Source of the DNA: Branchiostoma floridae
Lineage: Eukaryota; Chordata; Leptocardii; Amphioxiformes; Branchiostomatidae
Reading direction: 5' to 3'
Assembly: GCF_000003815.2 (NCBI RefSeq)
Contig: NC_049996.1
Span: 13,945,929 to 14,009,928 of the forward strand
Length of the DNA: 64,000 nucleotides
The notes below the pieces were generated by a model, which worked only from the letters and a program-made list of their open reading frames with translations, searched no databases and was not told the origin of the DNA. Positions 33,818 to 45,593 of this stretch are shown piece after piece (positions within the stretch are counted from its first letter, which is position 1; each line of letters starts with the position of its first letter). Position numbers and translations under genes: made by a program.

Positions 33818-35058
33818 GTTGGAAGAGAAAGACCACGCCCCCTGACCCTTGATGACCTGGGATATCAGCCAATCTGGTCACAGTCCGCAGTCAAACTTTC
33901 TCCAACTTTGCTTCGAGTTTGTAAACTTTTCCTGGCTTCCCTTTCATCGCTTCAATAACGATCTCTCCATTTATCCTCTCACCTCTAAAGAGTGTTTCAA
34001 TATTTTGGAAAGGCAAGGATACCAAACTAGTTAATTGATGATAGAGCAACACAAAAATATACACATGGAGTCAAATTTGATGCCACAGGAAAACAAGACT
34101 GGCCTTAAAAGTATAAAATGGAGGAACATCAACAGGATGTCATGTAACAACATTTATTTCATTCATATTCTTCCAACAGAAAAAAAGCAAATGAATTTGT
34201 TGGCACATTGATTTATTTTTTTAAGCTCTTAGAATATGAAATATAACATTAATTCAGTTATTGATCAATATTACTTTGTTGACTTCTTAATCTTTTCAAA
34301 AGAAGGAAAATTCCGAGAGCTAACTGGCTATAATATGTCATAAGTGTACATGGAAATCCGCAGAAATAAACTTTGTGATGTCTAACAGTATAACATGGAC
34401 AATATTCCAGCTGGTCAAGTAAATCGGTTGACCCAAATTGGAAGAAATACACAGCAGGAGTTTCTTCAGCACAGGCACAAACTTCACATATACGACGTTT
34501 TTTGTCACATCGCGCTGAGTTGGCATGTGCTATGCTCTACGACTATGTCACAAGTGTACATGTTATTATCCATAGAAAAGAATTTTGTGGTGTCTAACAT
34601 TATGACGTGGGCAATATTCCAGCCAGTCCATCATGTACACGTAGTGCAACAAGTAATTCAATAACATCATCAGATCCCCTTTCTGACCATGGGTCCAGAT
34701 CTCCTCTGCTCCAATCGTTTAATTAACTACATGATTTTCAACTTGTATCTGCATGATTTTTACACAATGCATCTTTTTCCAAGCAACTTTATAGCCACAT
34801 CGAAACAATTCTTGTTCCTTGACTTCGTAAAATGAAATGAAAGAACGAGTTAAAGACAAAGAGTCAAGCAAAGCAGACAGCTTTACATTCAAACAATAAG
34901 CAACATAGGTATCAATACATATTATAGCTTTAATTTATTTTACACACTAGTATAATAGTTCCAAGATCTCTCACAAATTAAACAAATTAACATTTTCATT
35001 TCTTACAGCTGTAAGATATTGAAACTTTATCAAATATGCTCTACATTAAGCCGTAGCT
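33818..35058. other. Intergenic region between aminopeptidase start and DCLRE1A stop
   Basis: Must contain the aminopeptidase promoter and the DCLRE1A 3' UTR. A diverged direct repeat about 207 bp apart is seen (CATAAGTGTACATG at 34338 and CACAAGTGTACATG at 34550, each followed by TGTCTAACA and ACAATATTCCAGC or a close variant). No coding exon recognised. Confidence 0.5.
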
Positions 35059-38000
35059 CTATTTGACCCAAGATGCCAAAGACTGCTGTTTCCCCTCCGA
35101 ATCCCACTGCTGGAAGATCTGCTCCATAGCACGGCGGGACTTGGGTGATCCGTTGTTGACAGTTGGCAGGATCTTCGCTGGCTGCAGGAACTGGACAAAC
35201 CGCTTCATCTCCGTGTAGCTGGAATGTTCACTGTATGGAATACCTGTATGAACAGAATTCCCTACAGGTTTACTCTACCCTACTGTCTTATTCATTCATA
35301 TAAGCTGTGTTCGTCTTTAGCCCCTGCCAATGACCTCATGCTTGACGGTTAGTTCAGATGATTTCAATACATGTATGCAATTTGAAGGGACACCACTCTA
35401 AAAGTGTAAACCACACCAAGGCAGTTAATACATATTCAGCATCATCATCTGGTCATGCTGGTAACATATTACAATGCAGCATTATGTTAGTCCCCTACCT
35501 ACAAAATGTATCAACTAAACAACAGCAAATAATGAAAAATTAAGAAATTTAAATGTCCTGAAAGTATGCCACTCAAAGAAACAAACATCCTATTACCATA
35601 TATGGTGATATTGCCATGTCTCTTTGGCCTGATATTAGCCACAGTGGAAACACTATTGTTGTGTGTCCAGCCTGTTGGTTGAAAGGCGAGCACACTGTCG
35701 TAGTGTGGCTTGTATCCCTCCAGATAGCTCTTTAGGCTCTGGGCAACAGAGAAAGGAGAGAAAAACAATACATTAGACTTATCTAAGTCTGGTAGCAATA
35801 CACCATACCTACAGTTATATGAAACTTACATGACAGCACTTTTTGATTCATATCAAAATATCAGTAAGTGCCTGTTTTCAACCACACAGGCACTGATGGT
35901 ATTCCAGTGCATGAGATTAAGACACATGTACAAGGCAAAACTATATCTAGTTGGCCTAAACATGTTAGAAGGATGTAGGGGCAAGCAAGACTACACATTG
36001 AACTGGTGAGGCCTGATACTTACATTGAATTTGAGATCCTTCATGGGCAGAACATGTAGTCTAGTTTCCCGACCATTCAGCGTGACCAGTCGCTTCACCT
36101 GATCAGAGTCCAGGCAGTCCAGCGTGTTCTTCTTGTCACGTGTCGCACAAACCTTGCAGCCCAAGGCTTCGGCTATGGCTAAAAAAACGTAAAATTAATG
36201 GTAGTGTTGGGGCTATGATCAGACTGATATCCCCGTGTATGGTTTTCTACTCCAATAGAAAAAAAAACATTGAGTGTGTGTGAGTGACAGGGACCAATAC
36301 TGTTTCTTTTTCTACCAATCATCTTCTGCAATTCAAACCCTGCCATCCTTCCTGGTATACCCATATTTTGGTGCTAAACATAAAATACAAACAAAAGTTA
36401 AAGCAGTAATACTCACCAAAGAAGACCCTCTCCTTCCCGATAGTGTAGGAGCCACAGACAATGAGAGTTTTGGGGTTATGTTGTACTGCCTCCACTGCCA
36501 CACCCACTGCAAAGTCTATCACTTCCATCTGAGCAGGGAAGCTGTAGGCTGGGTTACAGTACCTAGTACAGGCACACAGTGTCATCTTTATTTGCAAACT
36601 TGTACCCAAGTGAACAAACAGGTATGATAAAGTATAAAGTTAAAAAATATCTAGCCTATAAATCTATCTAATATTCCTACATACCATGCTGGGGGGTTGA
36701 CTTCTTTGCAGGCAGTGGCTAATTGATATTTCCACGATTTCAATGATAATTGGGTATTGTGATTAGTCATCAGAATGATAATACATCACAATACGGTTAT
36801 AGCAAAATGGAAAATTTCACATCAGCTTAGAAGGTGATGCAAGTCATTGATGGACCATTGGAGTGTTAGAAACTGCTACACGTGGCAAGAAATAAAGTAG
36901 CTCATCAACACATGATACTGCTAACTCCATCTTACCAAACATCCCCAAGGTTAATACAGAGGGTCAAACGGTCAGTTGTGAAGATTTCAGAAGTCTGGGA
37001 CTGTCTGAAGGCAAACTCTTTTCACAGCTCCTAAACATATAATGCCAAGTTTTGGCTTTTTTTCCTTTTATTTTACAATCAACAGCTAGAGTTGAGAAGC
37101 AGTAAGGCTTACGTGGTGTCCAGGTAGAGTGTGTGAACTTTGCACCCAGTCAGCGCAGGGTAACACTCCATCGATGTGTCTGCTCGAAAATCTCCTGTAA
37201 TTATGTAAAGGAGAAACACTTTCAGAAATGACACTCACTCACTTTCTTAGTCACAGTGGTAAAATTGTACCATTGGCAAAAACAATACCATCTGCTTTAG
37301 TAAGTACTGTTTGATACTTTTATCTTATTGATTGATTAACTAATTTGTATACAAGACTGCACTACAGTCATAGACTGGTTCACTATTAATTTCTCATGCT
37401 AACACACCAATCACAACAAGAACATGCAACAAGAACTAAAAATTCCTAATAGAATGCAGACTCTATGTTGGGGAGGTAACCTTGTCTTCCCTCATACTTG
37501 GTGATGTACAGGTGTAAGCATCAGACAGGTGTCTCACCTGTGTGCAGCAGGTTCTTCCCATCTGGCAGCTGGAACAGGAACATCACAGCACCTGGACAAC
37601 TGCACAGGAACACATACAATACAGTCATATAGTTGTTATTTCATCCTCTGTAGTGTTGGGCAGTGCACTTCTGAGGTAGTTACCTGGTCTAAATGCCTAA
37701 GTGGTGGAGACTGCCTGTATTACATCAAGCAAAATGTCACATGACAACTTAAAAGCTGAACTCTGAAAGCTGGCAAGTCATAAAAGCAGGCAGCAAACTG
37801 AAGGTCAGAACAACAAATGCCCCCAATGACTTTGTGGTCAACAGTGGGATAGCTATAAACTACATGCAAGTAGTTACTTTACATTAAGCTTGTAAGTTGG
37901 AGACATATGATAGGCAACATTGTATGAATATTTCCTACCATTGTATTCTGGATGCAGATTGCAATGAAAACATCTTGAATCTAAATAATTATCATATATT

Positions 38001-41000
38001 CTACTGAATGAAGGAAATGAAACCAGACCACTTACTGATTTGCCTCCAGCAGAGTGACTTGTACCCCCTCCACATCACAGGGGGTGTTCAGGGCGAGGGG
38101 ATGCAGGTACCTGTCTGCCACACGGATCTTCTTCTTCACAAGGTTACAGGTTACCTTGAAAACAAGATATCATATCCATCTTCAAAACCAATTAAGACTC
38201 AGTTGGCAAAATATTTAATTGTATGTCAATAGCACTGTATGGGAAACCAATGTGTACAGACACAGTGATATCAGTGCTACAAGTACCTTGCTTGAGTAGA
38301 TAGGATGTCGGAAGTGCTTGCTGAGACCCTGGTAATGATCATAGTGAAAATGGCTCAGGAAATACGCTGTGCATCCTGGGATAGTACCATAGCGAAATGC
38401 ATCCACTACAAATGTAGTTCCTGCATGTTGAAATAGTATAAATGTTAGAACATGGCTCAAGTGTGTTTCAAAAGCATAGTGTACATGTACATGCAGATCT
38501 ATAAGCCCACATGCAGATAAAATATAAAGTCAATTGCTTTTATCATTCCTACCAGGTATTTTCTTGTAAAACGGGCACTGTTTAGCTGCTGGTGCCCCCT
38601 GTGAGCCTCCTCGTGGGTAGGAGAATGTTGCTCCTCCATTCCAATTCCTGGTCCTGCCCATCTCAGACCCTGTCCCTGTCTGGGTCTTACCCACACTTCC
38701 TGTAATGTCCAATTGGGTAGACCTTCCTCCTTTTACATTGTGTTTGACCTCAGTTTTCACCTGTGCAGATTTTGGTACAGTACTCCCTGAGACTGGTTTG
38801 AAAAAGGAGAATATCCTAGACTGTTTCTTAGCTCCACCCTCTCCTTGACTGGAGGTTTGGGAGAAGGAAGATGTTTCTGTAACAACATTGTTCGCAGAGC
38901 TTTGGCTGCCTCCTACAGCATAATCAGAATCCTTATCTTTATCTTCCTTCTCCTTTAGATCATCATCTCCATCACTCTCTCCATCTCTCCAGTCAGACAT
39001 TTCCTGTACCAAGTCATCCAAATAAACATCAAACCCAGGTGTATAATTCTTGTCTCCACATTCCTCTTCATTCACAGGATCTCCATCACCATCCTGACTG
39101 GCAAAGATGTCATCATCACTGCAACTGTCACTTTCTTCTTGACTTGGCCTAGCTGGGTTTATTTGAGGAGTATCCTCACTGTTGTCTTCTCCAAACATGT
39201 CTATGTCACTTAAACTCTCCTGTTTTTCCACTGCTTCCTCTGTTTCTTCCATCTTTTGTACACGGCCTTGTGTGCTACTAACTTTTCCTTGGTCAGTTAT
39301 CTTGTCTTCAGACATTTGTCTCCACATACCCAAACATTTCTTTGACATGTTTNNNNNNNNNNNNNNNNNNNNNNNNNNNNNNNNNNNNNNNNNNNNNNNN
39401 NNNNNNNNNNNNNNNNNNNNNNNNNNNNNNNNNNNNNNNNNNNNNNNNNNNNNNNNNNNNNNNNNNNNNNNNGTCTTACCTTTCTCTTTAGCAGCCAAAC
39501 CTTCTGATGACGAGACTCTGGCCTTGTTGAAGAAAAACGCTCCTTTTCTTGGTTCGTCTTGAGAAAGTGTTCGAGCAACTTCTGCTTCTGAAATACTGCC
39601 TTTCTTCATACGCTTCAGAGAAGGAACTTCCTCCACAGAGTTGACTGAGAGCTCCCTTTTCCTTCCACCCCCCTGTTCCATACAGACACTGGTGACAGAT
39701 GATGTGGCAGTGTCTTTGCTGTCATGGTCTTCATCTCCTGTGTGTCAAATATAACACACAAAATACATTAGATATTCTATAAAAGGCCATACTTGCTTTC
39801 TCACTTTACTTCAAGGGCCATCTTAGTATGGTAAATGCAGCCTAAATGACATTACATTGTCATGGTCAATCTAACTATAATGTGGCCATGGGTAGTCTTT
39901 TAGTCATGCTGCTAGGAGGTAACAAAATCTTAGATTAGCTGATCCATTTACAAGAAACCTGTCAGTTATGATAAACTGCTCAAGGCACCCTGCTTACCCT
40001 GTGAGGGCATCGGGTGAGTGTCCTGCAGGTCAGTGTCTGGCAGCCCCGCCCTCCCCATTGCCAGCAGGGTGTGCTGGAACCTCCTGTAGTGGGAGGGGAT
40101 GGTGCAGTCACAGGACAGGCCTGCAGGGCATTCTGGTAAGGATTTAAGAAAGGAGATGTTCAGTATGTTTAAGGTTCTTTATCCCTTCTTGTAGCCTTAA
40201 AGAGACAATGTAGTCTAAAGAATAGAACCCACTTGAGCAACAAACTGTATCTGTTCATCCATTTTTACCTGAACTAAGAAATTAAGAAAAGATAGTTTTA
40301 GAGATTTTAAGTCCTACTATTTACCCCCTTCTGCCTGAATGGGTTGCTCCATGCACTCAGCCACGTGCCAGCGTGGAGACTGGACCAATAGGAGGCTGAA
40401 TGGCATCTGGCAGTTTGGGCAGAAACCCTCATGGATGACACGCTTTGGGGTCGTCTTATCTCCTGACTGCCTGCCCCGCGGAGACTTGCCTGGCGACTTG
40501 GAGGTAGTTCTTCCTACGATGCAGCATGTGCAAAAATTGAATGTATAAAATACTATAGACAAATTCCATAACATTTCAGGTAAATTATCCTTTATTGTGA
40601 CACACTAGTTCTTACTAGTTACTATAAACCAGCTAACCCCCGGGGATTCCCTTATTGTAGGAGTGCAGACATCCCATATACAGAATATGTGTAACCCCTA
40701 GGCCTACCATACCACCAGTATTAAATAATGTTTGAGTATCGGTTTCAGAGCATACATAGCAGTCAGGTTTGTTTTGATTGTATCAGCGGTCTGTACGTTT
40801 TTTTCTGGATGTGCGGGCACGCTCCAAACATGCCCGACTGCTACATCTGCTTGGAGATTAACGTTACACAACTCATGCCATGCCAGACACTGAGACAGCA
40901 GTAGACGCCCTCTTACCCGGTACCACTTAAGTAAACACTACAGACGGTTTAGACATTTTACACTCTACATAGCAACCATCAGACCTTTCCCTTTGGGAGT

Positions 41001-41159
41001 GGTGGCTTTCCTGTCGCGAGCCTTTCCTTTCGCCTGAGAGGGGGGAGGGTATCGGTCCACGCCCCCCTCCCCATCCGCCTGCTCCGGTCGATGTTGCCGT
41101 TCGCGTTTCAAACGACTTCTGTACCCCCAGATCTCCTCCTCGCTATCCTCCTGAGACAT
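35059..41159 (-). CDS. DCLRE1A: DNA cross-link repair 1A protein (SNM1A nuclease)
   Basis: A 5'-3' exonuclease that digests past interstrand cross-links during repair in the nucleus. Exons in gene order: 40985-41159 ([16 protein letters not shown] start), 40325-40513 (UBZ4 finger CPNC...HVAEC), 39998-40132, 39480-39737, 38553 to within the N gap (visible to 39352), 38287-38420, 38036-38154, 37538-37599, 37113-37194, 36417-36562, 36024-36178, 35597-35738, 35059-35243 (ends LASWVK). All visible junctions are in phase. Acidic middle region, then a PIP-box-like QSRIFSFF, then CPFYKKIPG, the conserved entry to the nuclease. Metallo-beta-lactamase motifs: HFHYDH, NHCPGAVM, HTGDFRAD; beta-CASP part: [40 protein letters not shown]. 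At least 860 residues are visible against about 1040 in the human protein; the difference is mostly in the disordered middle and the gap. Confidence 0.96.
39353..39472. other. Assembly gap (120 N) inside DCLRE1A
   Basis: Run of N. To its right a clean donor AAAG|GTAAGAC (39473-39479) ends exon 4. To its left exon 5 is already open, so the gap hides at least the end of intron 4, its acceptor and the first codons of exon 5. A translation straight through the gap is therefore not a true exon. Confidence 0.95.
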
Positions 41160-41240
41160 AGCTCGTTTGTTTTTCGGTACTACAATTCGCAAATTTAAAA
41201 GCGCTTCATTCCTGTTGGAAACATAGTCACAAACTCAAAT

Positions 41241-41340
41241 NNNNNNNNNNNNNNNNNNNNNNNNNNNNNNNNNNNNNNNNNNNNNNNNNNNNNNNNNNNN
41301 NNNNNNNNNNNNNNNNNNNNNNNNNNNNNNNNNNNNNNNN
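41241..41340. other. Assembly gap (100 N)
   Basis: Exactly 100 N, about 80 bp upstream of the DCLRE1A start codon, where its promoter and 5' UTR should be. A round 100 often denotes unknown length. Confidence 0.95.
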
Positions 41341-43058
41341 ACCCAGGGTAGCACGCTGAAGGTAGAGTCCAAGGCGAACGGTTGCCCTTTTTCAGTAAAA
41401 TCCTGCGCTAAGATTTAAATCGCGCACTTCAAACCACCGCGATCACTCCGTTTTCTCCCCACTGCAAAATTAAATCCCGCAGACATTCCTCCCTTTGTTA
41501 AATCGCTATGTAGGTAAGGTTTCCAGTAGTTTGAAGTACCCTCTAGCGATGAGTGTTTTACCCCTAAAGACCTGTCAGAAAAGCCAGGTATTCTAAGTTA
41601 GGGGACCATTACCTCTGCTTGGAGTTGGAGATGAGATATTGCTAAATGAAGGGTAATTCATGTGATGAAAATGTGGTATTTTCTGATTGATGTCAACTAT
41701 AGTCGCCTAGGTAGCAAACGTCTCAATGGATAATATTTCTTTAACTTAAACTTTAACCTTCTCTTCGTTCATTTCATCTATGATTATACTTTACTTCTTT
41801 TTAATCCCCCCCCCCTTCCTCCACACGTCAAACACGGAAAAGTCACACCCTTCATCCATCATGAAACTTTTGACAGCTTTTTCTCTTTTATCCCTCGCCA
41901 AGTTCAGTTTATAACTCAGTACAAACCTTATCTCAGCCAAACATTAACATATGATGCCGGCAAGTTTCGGAAAGACACAGCAGCGAAATGTAACTGTACA
42001 CGAACATGTTGACGTGACAGACATATTTATTCGTTTTGATGCTCTCAAATTGTCTGAATTCGAATATTCAAGCAGATGTGGGATGTAGGTTGGTATGTAC
42101 CTGTCAGTTCCTACGTTCGCTTGAATATTATGATTGAATAGAATGTTCGCGGTGGATTAATGTTCGCGGTTTTCGCGGTGTCCACTTCACCGCGAACTTA
42201 AAACCACCGCGAATAATCTTAATTATGGTATTAGACTGCAGTCTATGGTGTTACCGCGAACTTAAAACCACTGCGAAAAATCCTTTTTCCCGCTACCGCG
42301 AAATTAAATCCCCGCGAACTTATATGCATTTACATTACGTTACCGCGCGTATATATCTTCTGCCCATCTCCAAGCAGATGTCAAGATGGTAGCCAGTCCA
42401 CCGCTACGGTTTCCCCTCTAGTATCTGCTTGGATATTATTCAAACAAAATCATTGAAACAGACGTAGCTTTTCCCACTTTATTTCCACCATCAAGCAATA
42501 AAAGATATGCTTTACGCATTCTATGGCAAAGCTGATTACATATTGCGTACTCATTCAAAAGGAAAGCGAAGCTCCCATTTGCAGCGCCATTTTGCGAAAT
42601 ATATTGAAACTACACCCAGAAGTAACAGGTAGCAACTGATAGCTTTTAAATTTTATCATAAGGAATCTTGGATACGCGACCTTGCATAGTGGATTTATAA
42701 AACCTTACTTTAAGTCATTTGTATCAAATTTGCATAGATGAAATTTGTATCCTCGAAGGTATTGCTGGTAAATTTATCTTAGGCGACACTAACTTTATTT
42801 CAAATCTAAACTAAATTATTTGACATCAGTACAAAAAGACAGACCTGCAAGAGCGACACGAGAAGAAAAAAGGAAAAACATACAAAAATGACATGAGTAA
42901 AAAAAAGACATAAAGCAAAAGCAAAAGCTCAATACATGCAAAGGAGAGAGGAACAGAGTAGAAGAAAGTCGCGGTTCCGTTGATGGATTTTGTTCTCTAA
43001 ATGTTGGCGTCACTGGCAGAATGACGCGGTCACGTGATCTACTTCAGCATCACGTGAT
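41341..43058. other. Intergenic region rich in CCGCGAA-type repeats and a small MITE
   Basis: At 42130-42330 motifs such as ACCGCGAACTTAAAACCAC occur repeatedly in both orientations (GTTCGCGGTGG, CACCGCGAAC, TACCGCGAAATTAAATCC); a weaker block of the same kind is at 41400-41480. At 42364-42440 a small element carries TCTCCAAGCAGAT and its inverse ATCTGCTTGGA. No coding exon recognised. Confidence 0.55.
42130..42330. repeat. CCGCGAA inverted and direct repeat cluster
   Basis: Contains the palindromic pair GTTCGCGGT / ACCGCGAAC around 42170-42195 and then three direct copies of a CCGCGAAnTTAAA motif at about 42190, 42255 and 42297. GC-rich motifs stand out in an AT-rich background. Probably a dispersed non-autonomous element. 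Confidence 0.6.
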
Positions 43059-45523
43059 CTACTTCGCCATCACGTACGCTGATTGGAGGAGGCAGAGTAT
43101 GATGACGTAGAAGGTAGGCTGGGCAAAGATGGCGCCGCTCGCTGGAGAGAAAAAAAAAGGCAAAATTGAGTCTTCAAGGGGAATATTCAATGTGAATATT
43201 ATGTTTCCATTGAAATCAACCTTGTTATGTATTTGAATGTTTGCTGTTCTTGACAATGGAAGTTTTCCATCCATCCAATCGAAAACTGTATGTATGTTTT
43301 ACATTTTATAGACCTTTGGCCTTATGCTACATGTCTACAAACTATAATATAGAGTCATTTTAGCTTATTAATTCTAGCAGTTTACATCCGGCCATTCCTA
43401 GCTTGTTCAGCTTGATTAAAATTTGCACATTCAGAGCATGCGAGAAAAATATCATCCTCGTTTCCCAGTGAAAATCTGCATCAAAACATGTGAACTTTAC
43501 ATGTGAAGTACATCAAAACATGTGAACTTTACATGTGAAGTACATCAAAACATGTGAACTTTACATGTGAAGTACATCAAAACATGTGAACTTTACATGT
43601 GAAGTACATCAAAACATGTGAACTTTACCTTGCCTGACTTGGCGTGACTGGATGTTCATCCAATACGTCACTTTCTCCTCTGCAACAGTCGCACTATTCA
43701 AATATAAACAAGAGTTTTTTAAACATAGACGTCACCAGAATATGATGAGAGCCATACATTTTTTTAATGTACTTAAATAACGTAATTTGCATAAGGCCAC
43801 ACTGACTTAATTCTATGGATGGCATCAGTGCGCGCATTGATTTTCGCCTATTCCAAAAAAAAAAACTGTGGCCTCATGTCACCCAATAGCAACCCTGGTC
43901 AATCAAACGTTTTTGCTTGCCCGAGGATCTGCTCTCCAGTGTAAAGGGGTACATGGTCAGTGCATGTTCCAAGAATGGCAATATAAACATGATTGAAATG
44001 GCGTTGGTTGCCTATTACAATCTTATTAGTAGTGAACAGTACAAATCAAGCATTGGAAAGAATGGACTGGATTTATAGTCTTGTGGTTTAGCAGTATTTT
44101 TTTTTGCTACATTTTCGTCTTCTTTTTTCGCCTGCGCGCATTACCAGGGGATGTCATCCATAAAATCAAGATAGAAATCTTTATTGACACGACAAAGATA
44201 CAGCAACTTTAGTAACGACAACTACTAACGACATAACAACTACTTACAGTACAGCTAATCAGACATATATGGATATCTATAGGTATGAATAAATCAACAT
44301 ATTGGGTCTAGTATGTCATTTACACTATTGGTTCTTCTGTATAAACCGTGGATATATGTGGCCTATACTTGTACACAGTAAGGGTTATCGTCTGCCAGAA
44401 TGTAGTTGAATTTATCTATCGAGCAGAGAGTAGCAAATTCCCCGCAAAATTATTCCAGCGTGGCCAGTTTTTAATGGGGGTATAACAAAATCAAAAGGAA
44501 GGAACACTAGAATAGAGAGACAAGACGTTTTTTTCATCGTTTTCATTTTTTTTAAGCATACTGATCATGAGCTTACACGAACTGCACGTTTCCCACGCCA
44601 GTCGACGGAGCGGTCCAAGTCAGGGTGATGTTCTGTTTGGGGTTGGTGTTAGCGTGAGTCATGCTACTGTCGGCAGCGGTGCACTCTATAGCCTTGGTGT
44701 CGGTGGGCGGGCTGGAAAAGGTCCCGACAGGCGAGGTCATCCCGGGTCGGCGGGCCTGCAGCAGGAACCCCTTGAACACTGGGCCCACGATTTGAACTGT
44801 AACGTAACAAAGATTTTAAAAGAAGACTGTTTAGCCCACGATTTGAACTGTAACGTCACAAAGATTTTAAAAGAAGACTGTTTAGCCCAAGATTTGAACT
44901 GTAAGTGTAACGTCACAAAGATTTTAAAAGAAGAATGTTTAGCCCACGATTTGAACTGTAACGTTACAAAGATTTTAAAAGAAGACTGTTTACAAGTACA
45001 TGTATTGTTTCCAGTTTGTCTATGTTCCCATCACCAACAACGGTTTCTTGTAGCTTAGCCCCAAGAAACGAACTGATAATAATTTGTTTATTGATTGTTG
45101 TTCCAACACAATCTCTATATAACACTAGTTCACCTTTGTCCGTTGTATCTAACACCAGGGTACTTCGGCATATCAAGTCGACGGAAGGTTGTCTAAAACT
45201 GCATTATATTGAAAAGAATGTAACTTCAAACCACCGTGTATCTACTAGATATCCCAAAACATCCTGTTTTTAGGTACAACGGACATGGGTTACCATGCTA
45301 ATAAAGGTGAACTAGTTAAATTCCATAAGGTGCTAAATTACGTTTTTAGGCATTATATTAAAAACTTTACACAGTCAAAATAAGGACTTAACATAGCAAA
45401 TACATAAACTAACGTATGACAAGTATAACATTTGCAATTGCGACACACACAAAGTAACGCTCCTTGAGGGAAAGCTAAATGAGCATATGTGACAAATAAG
45501 CAATATTGAATTTTTATGATTTG

Positions 45524-45593
<70 letters not shown>

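Noticed and set aside
39182-39578. ORFs running through the N gap in DCLRE1A
   Set aside because: The donor at 39479 shows that the coding exon ends at the gap edge; a translation through N is meaningless.
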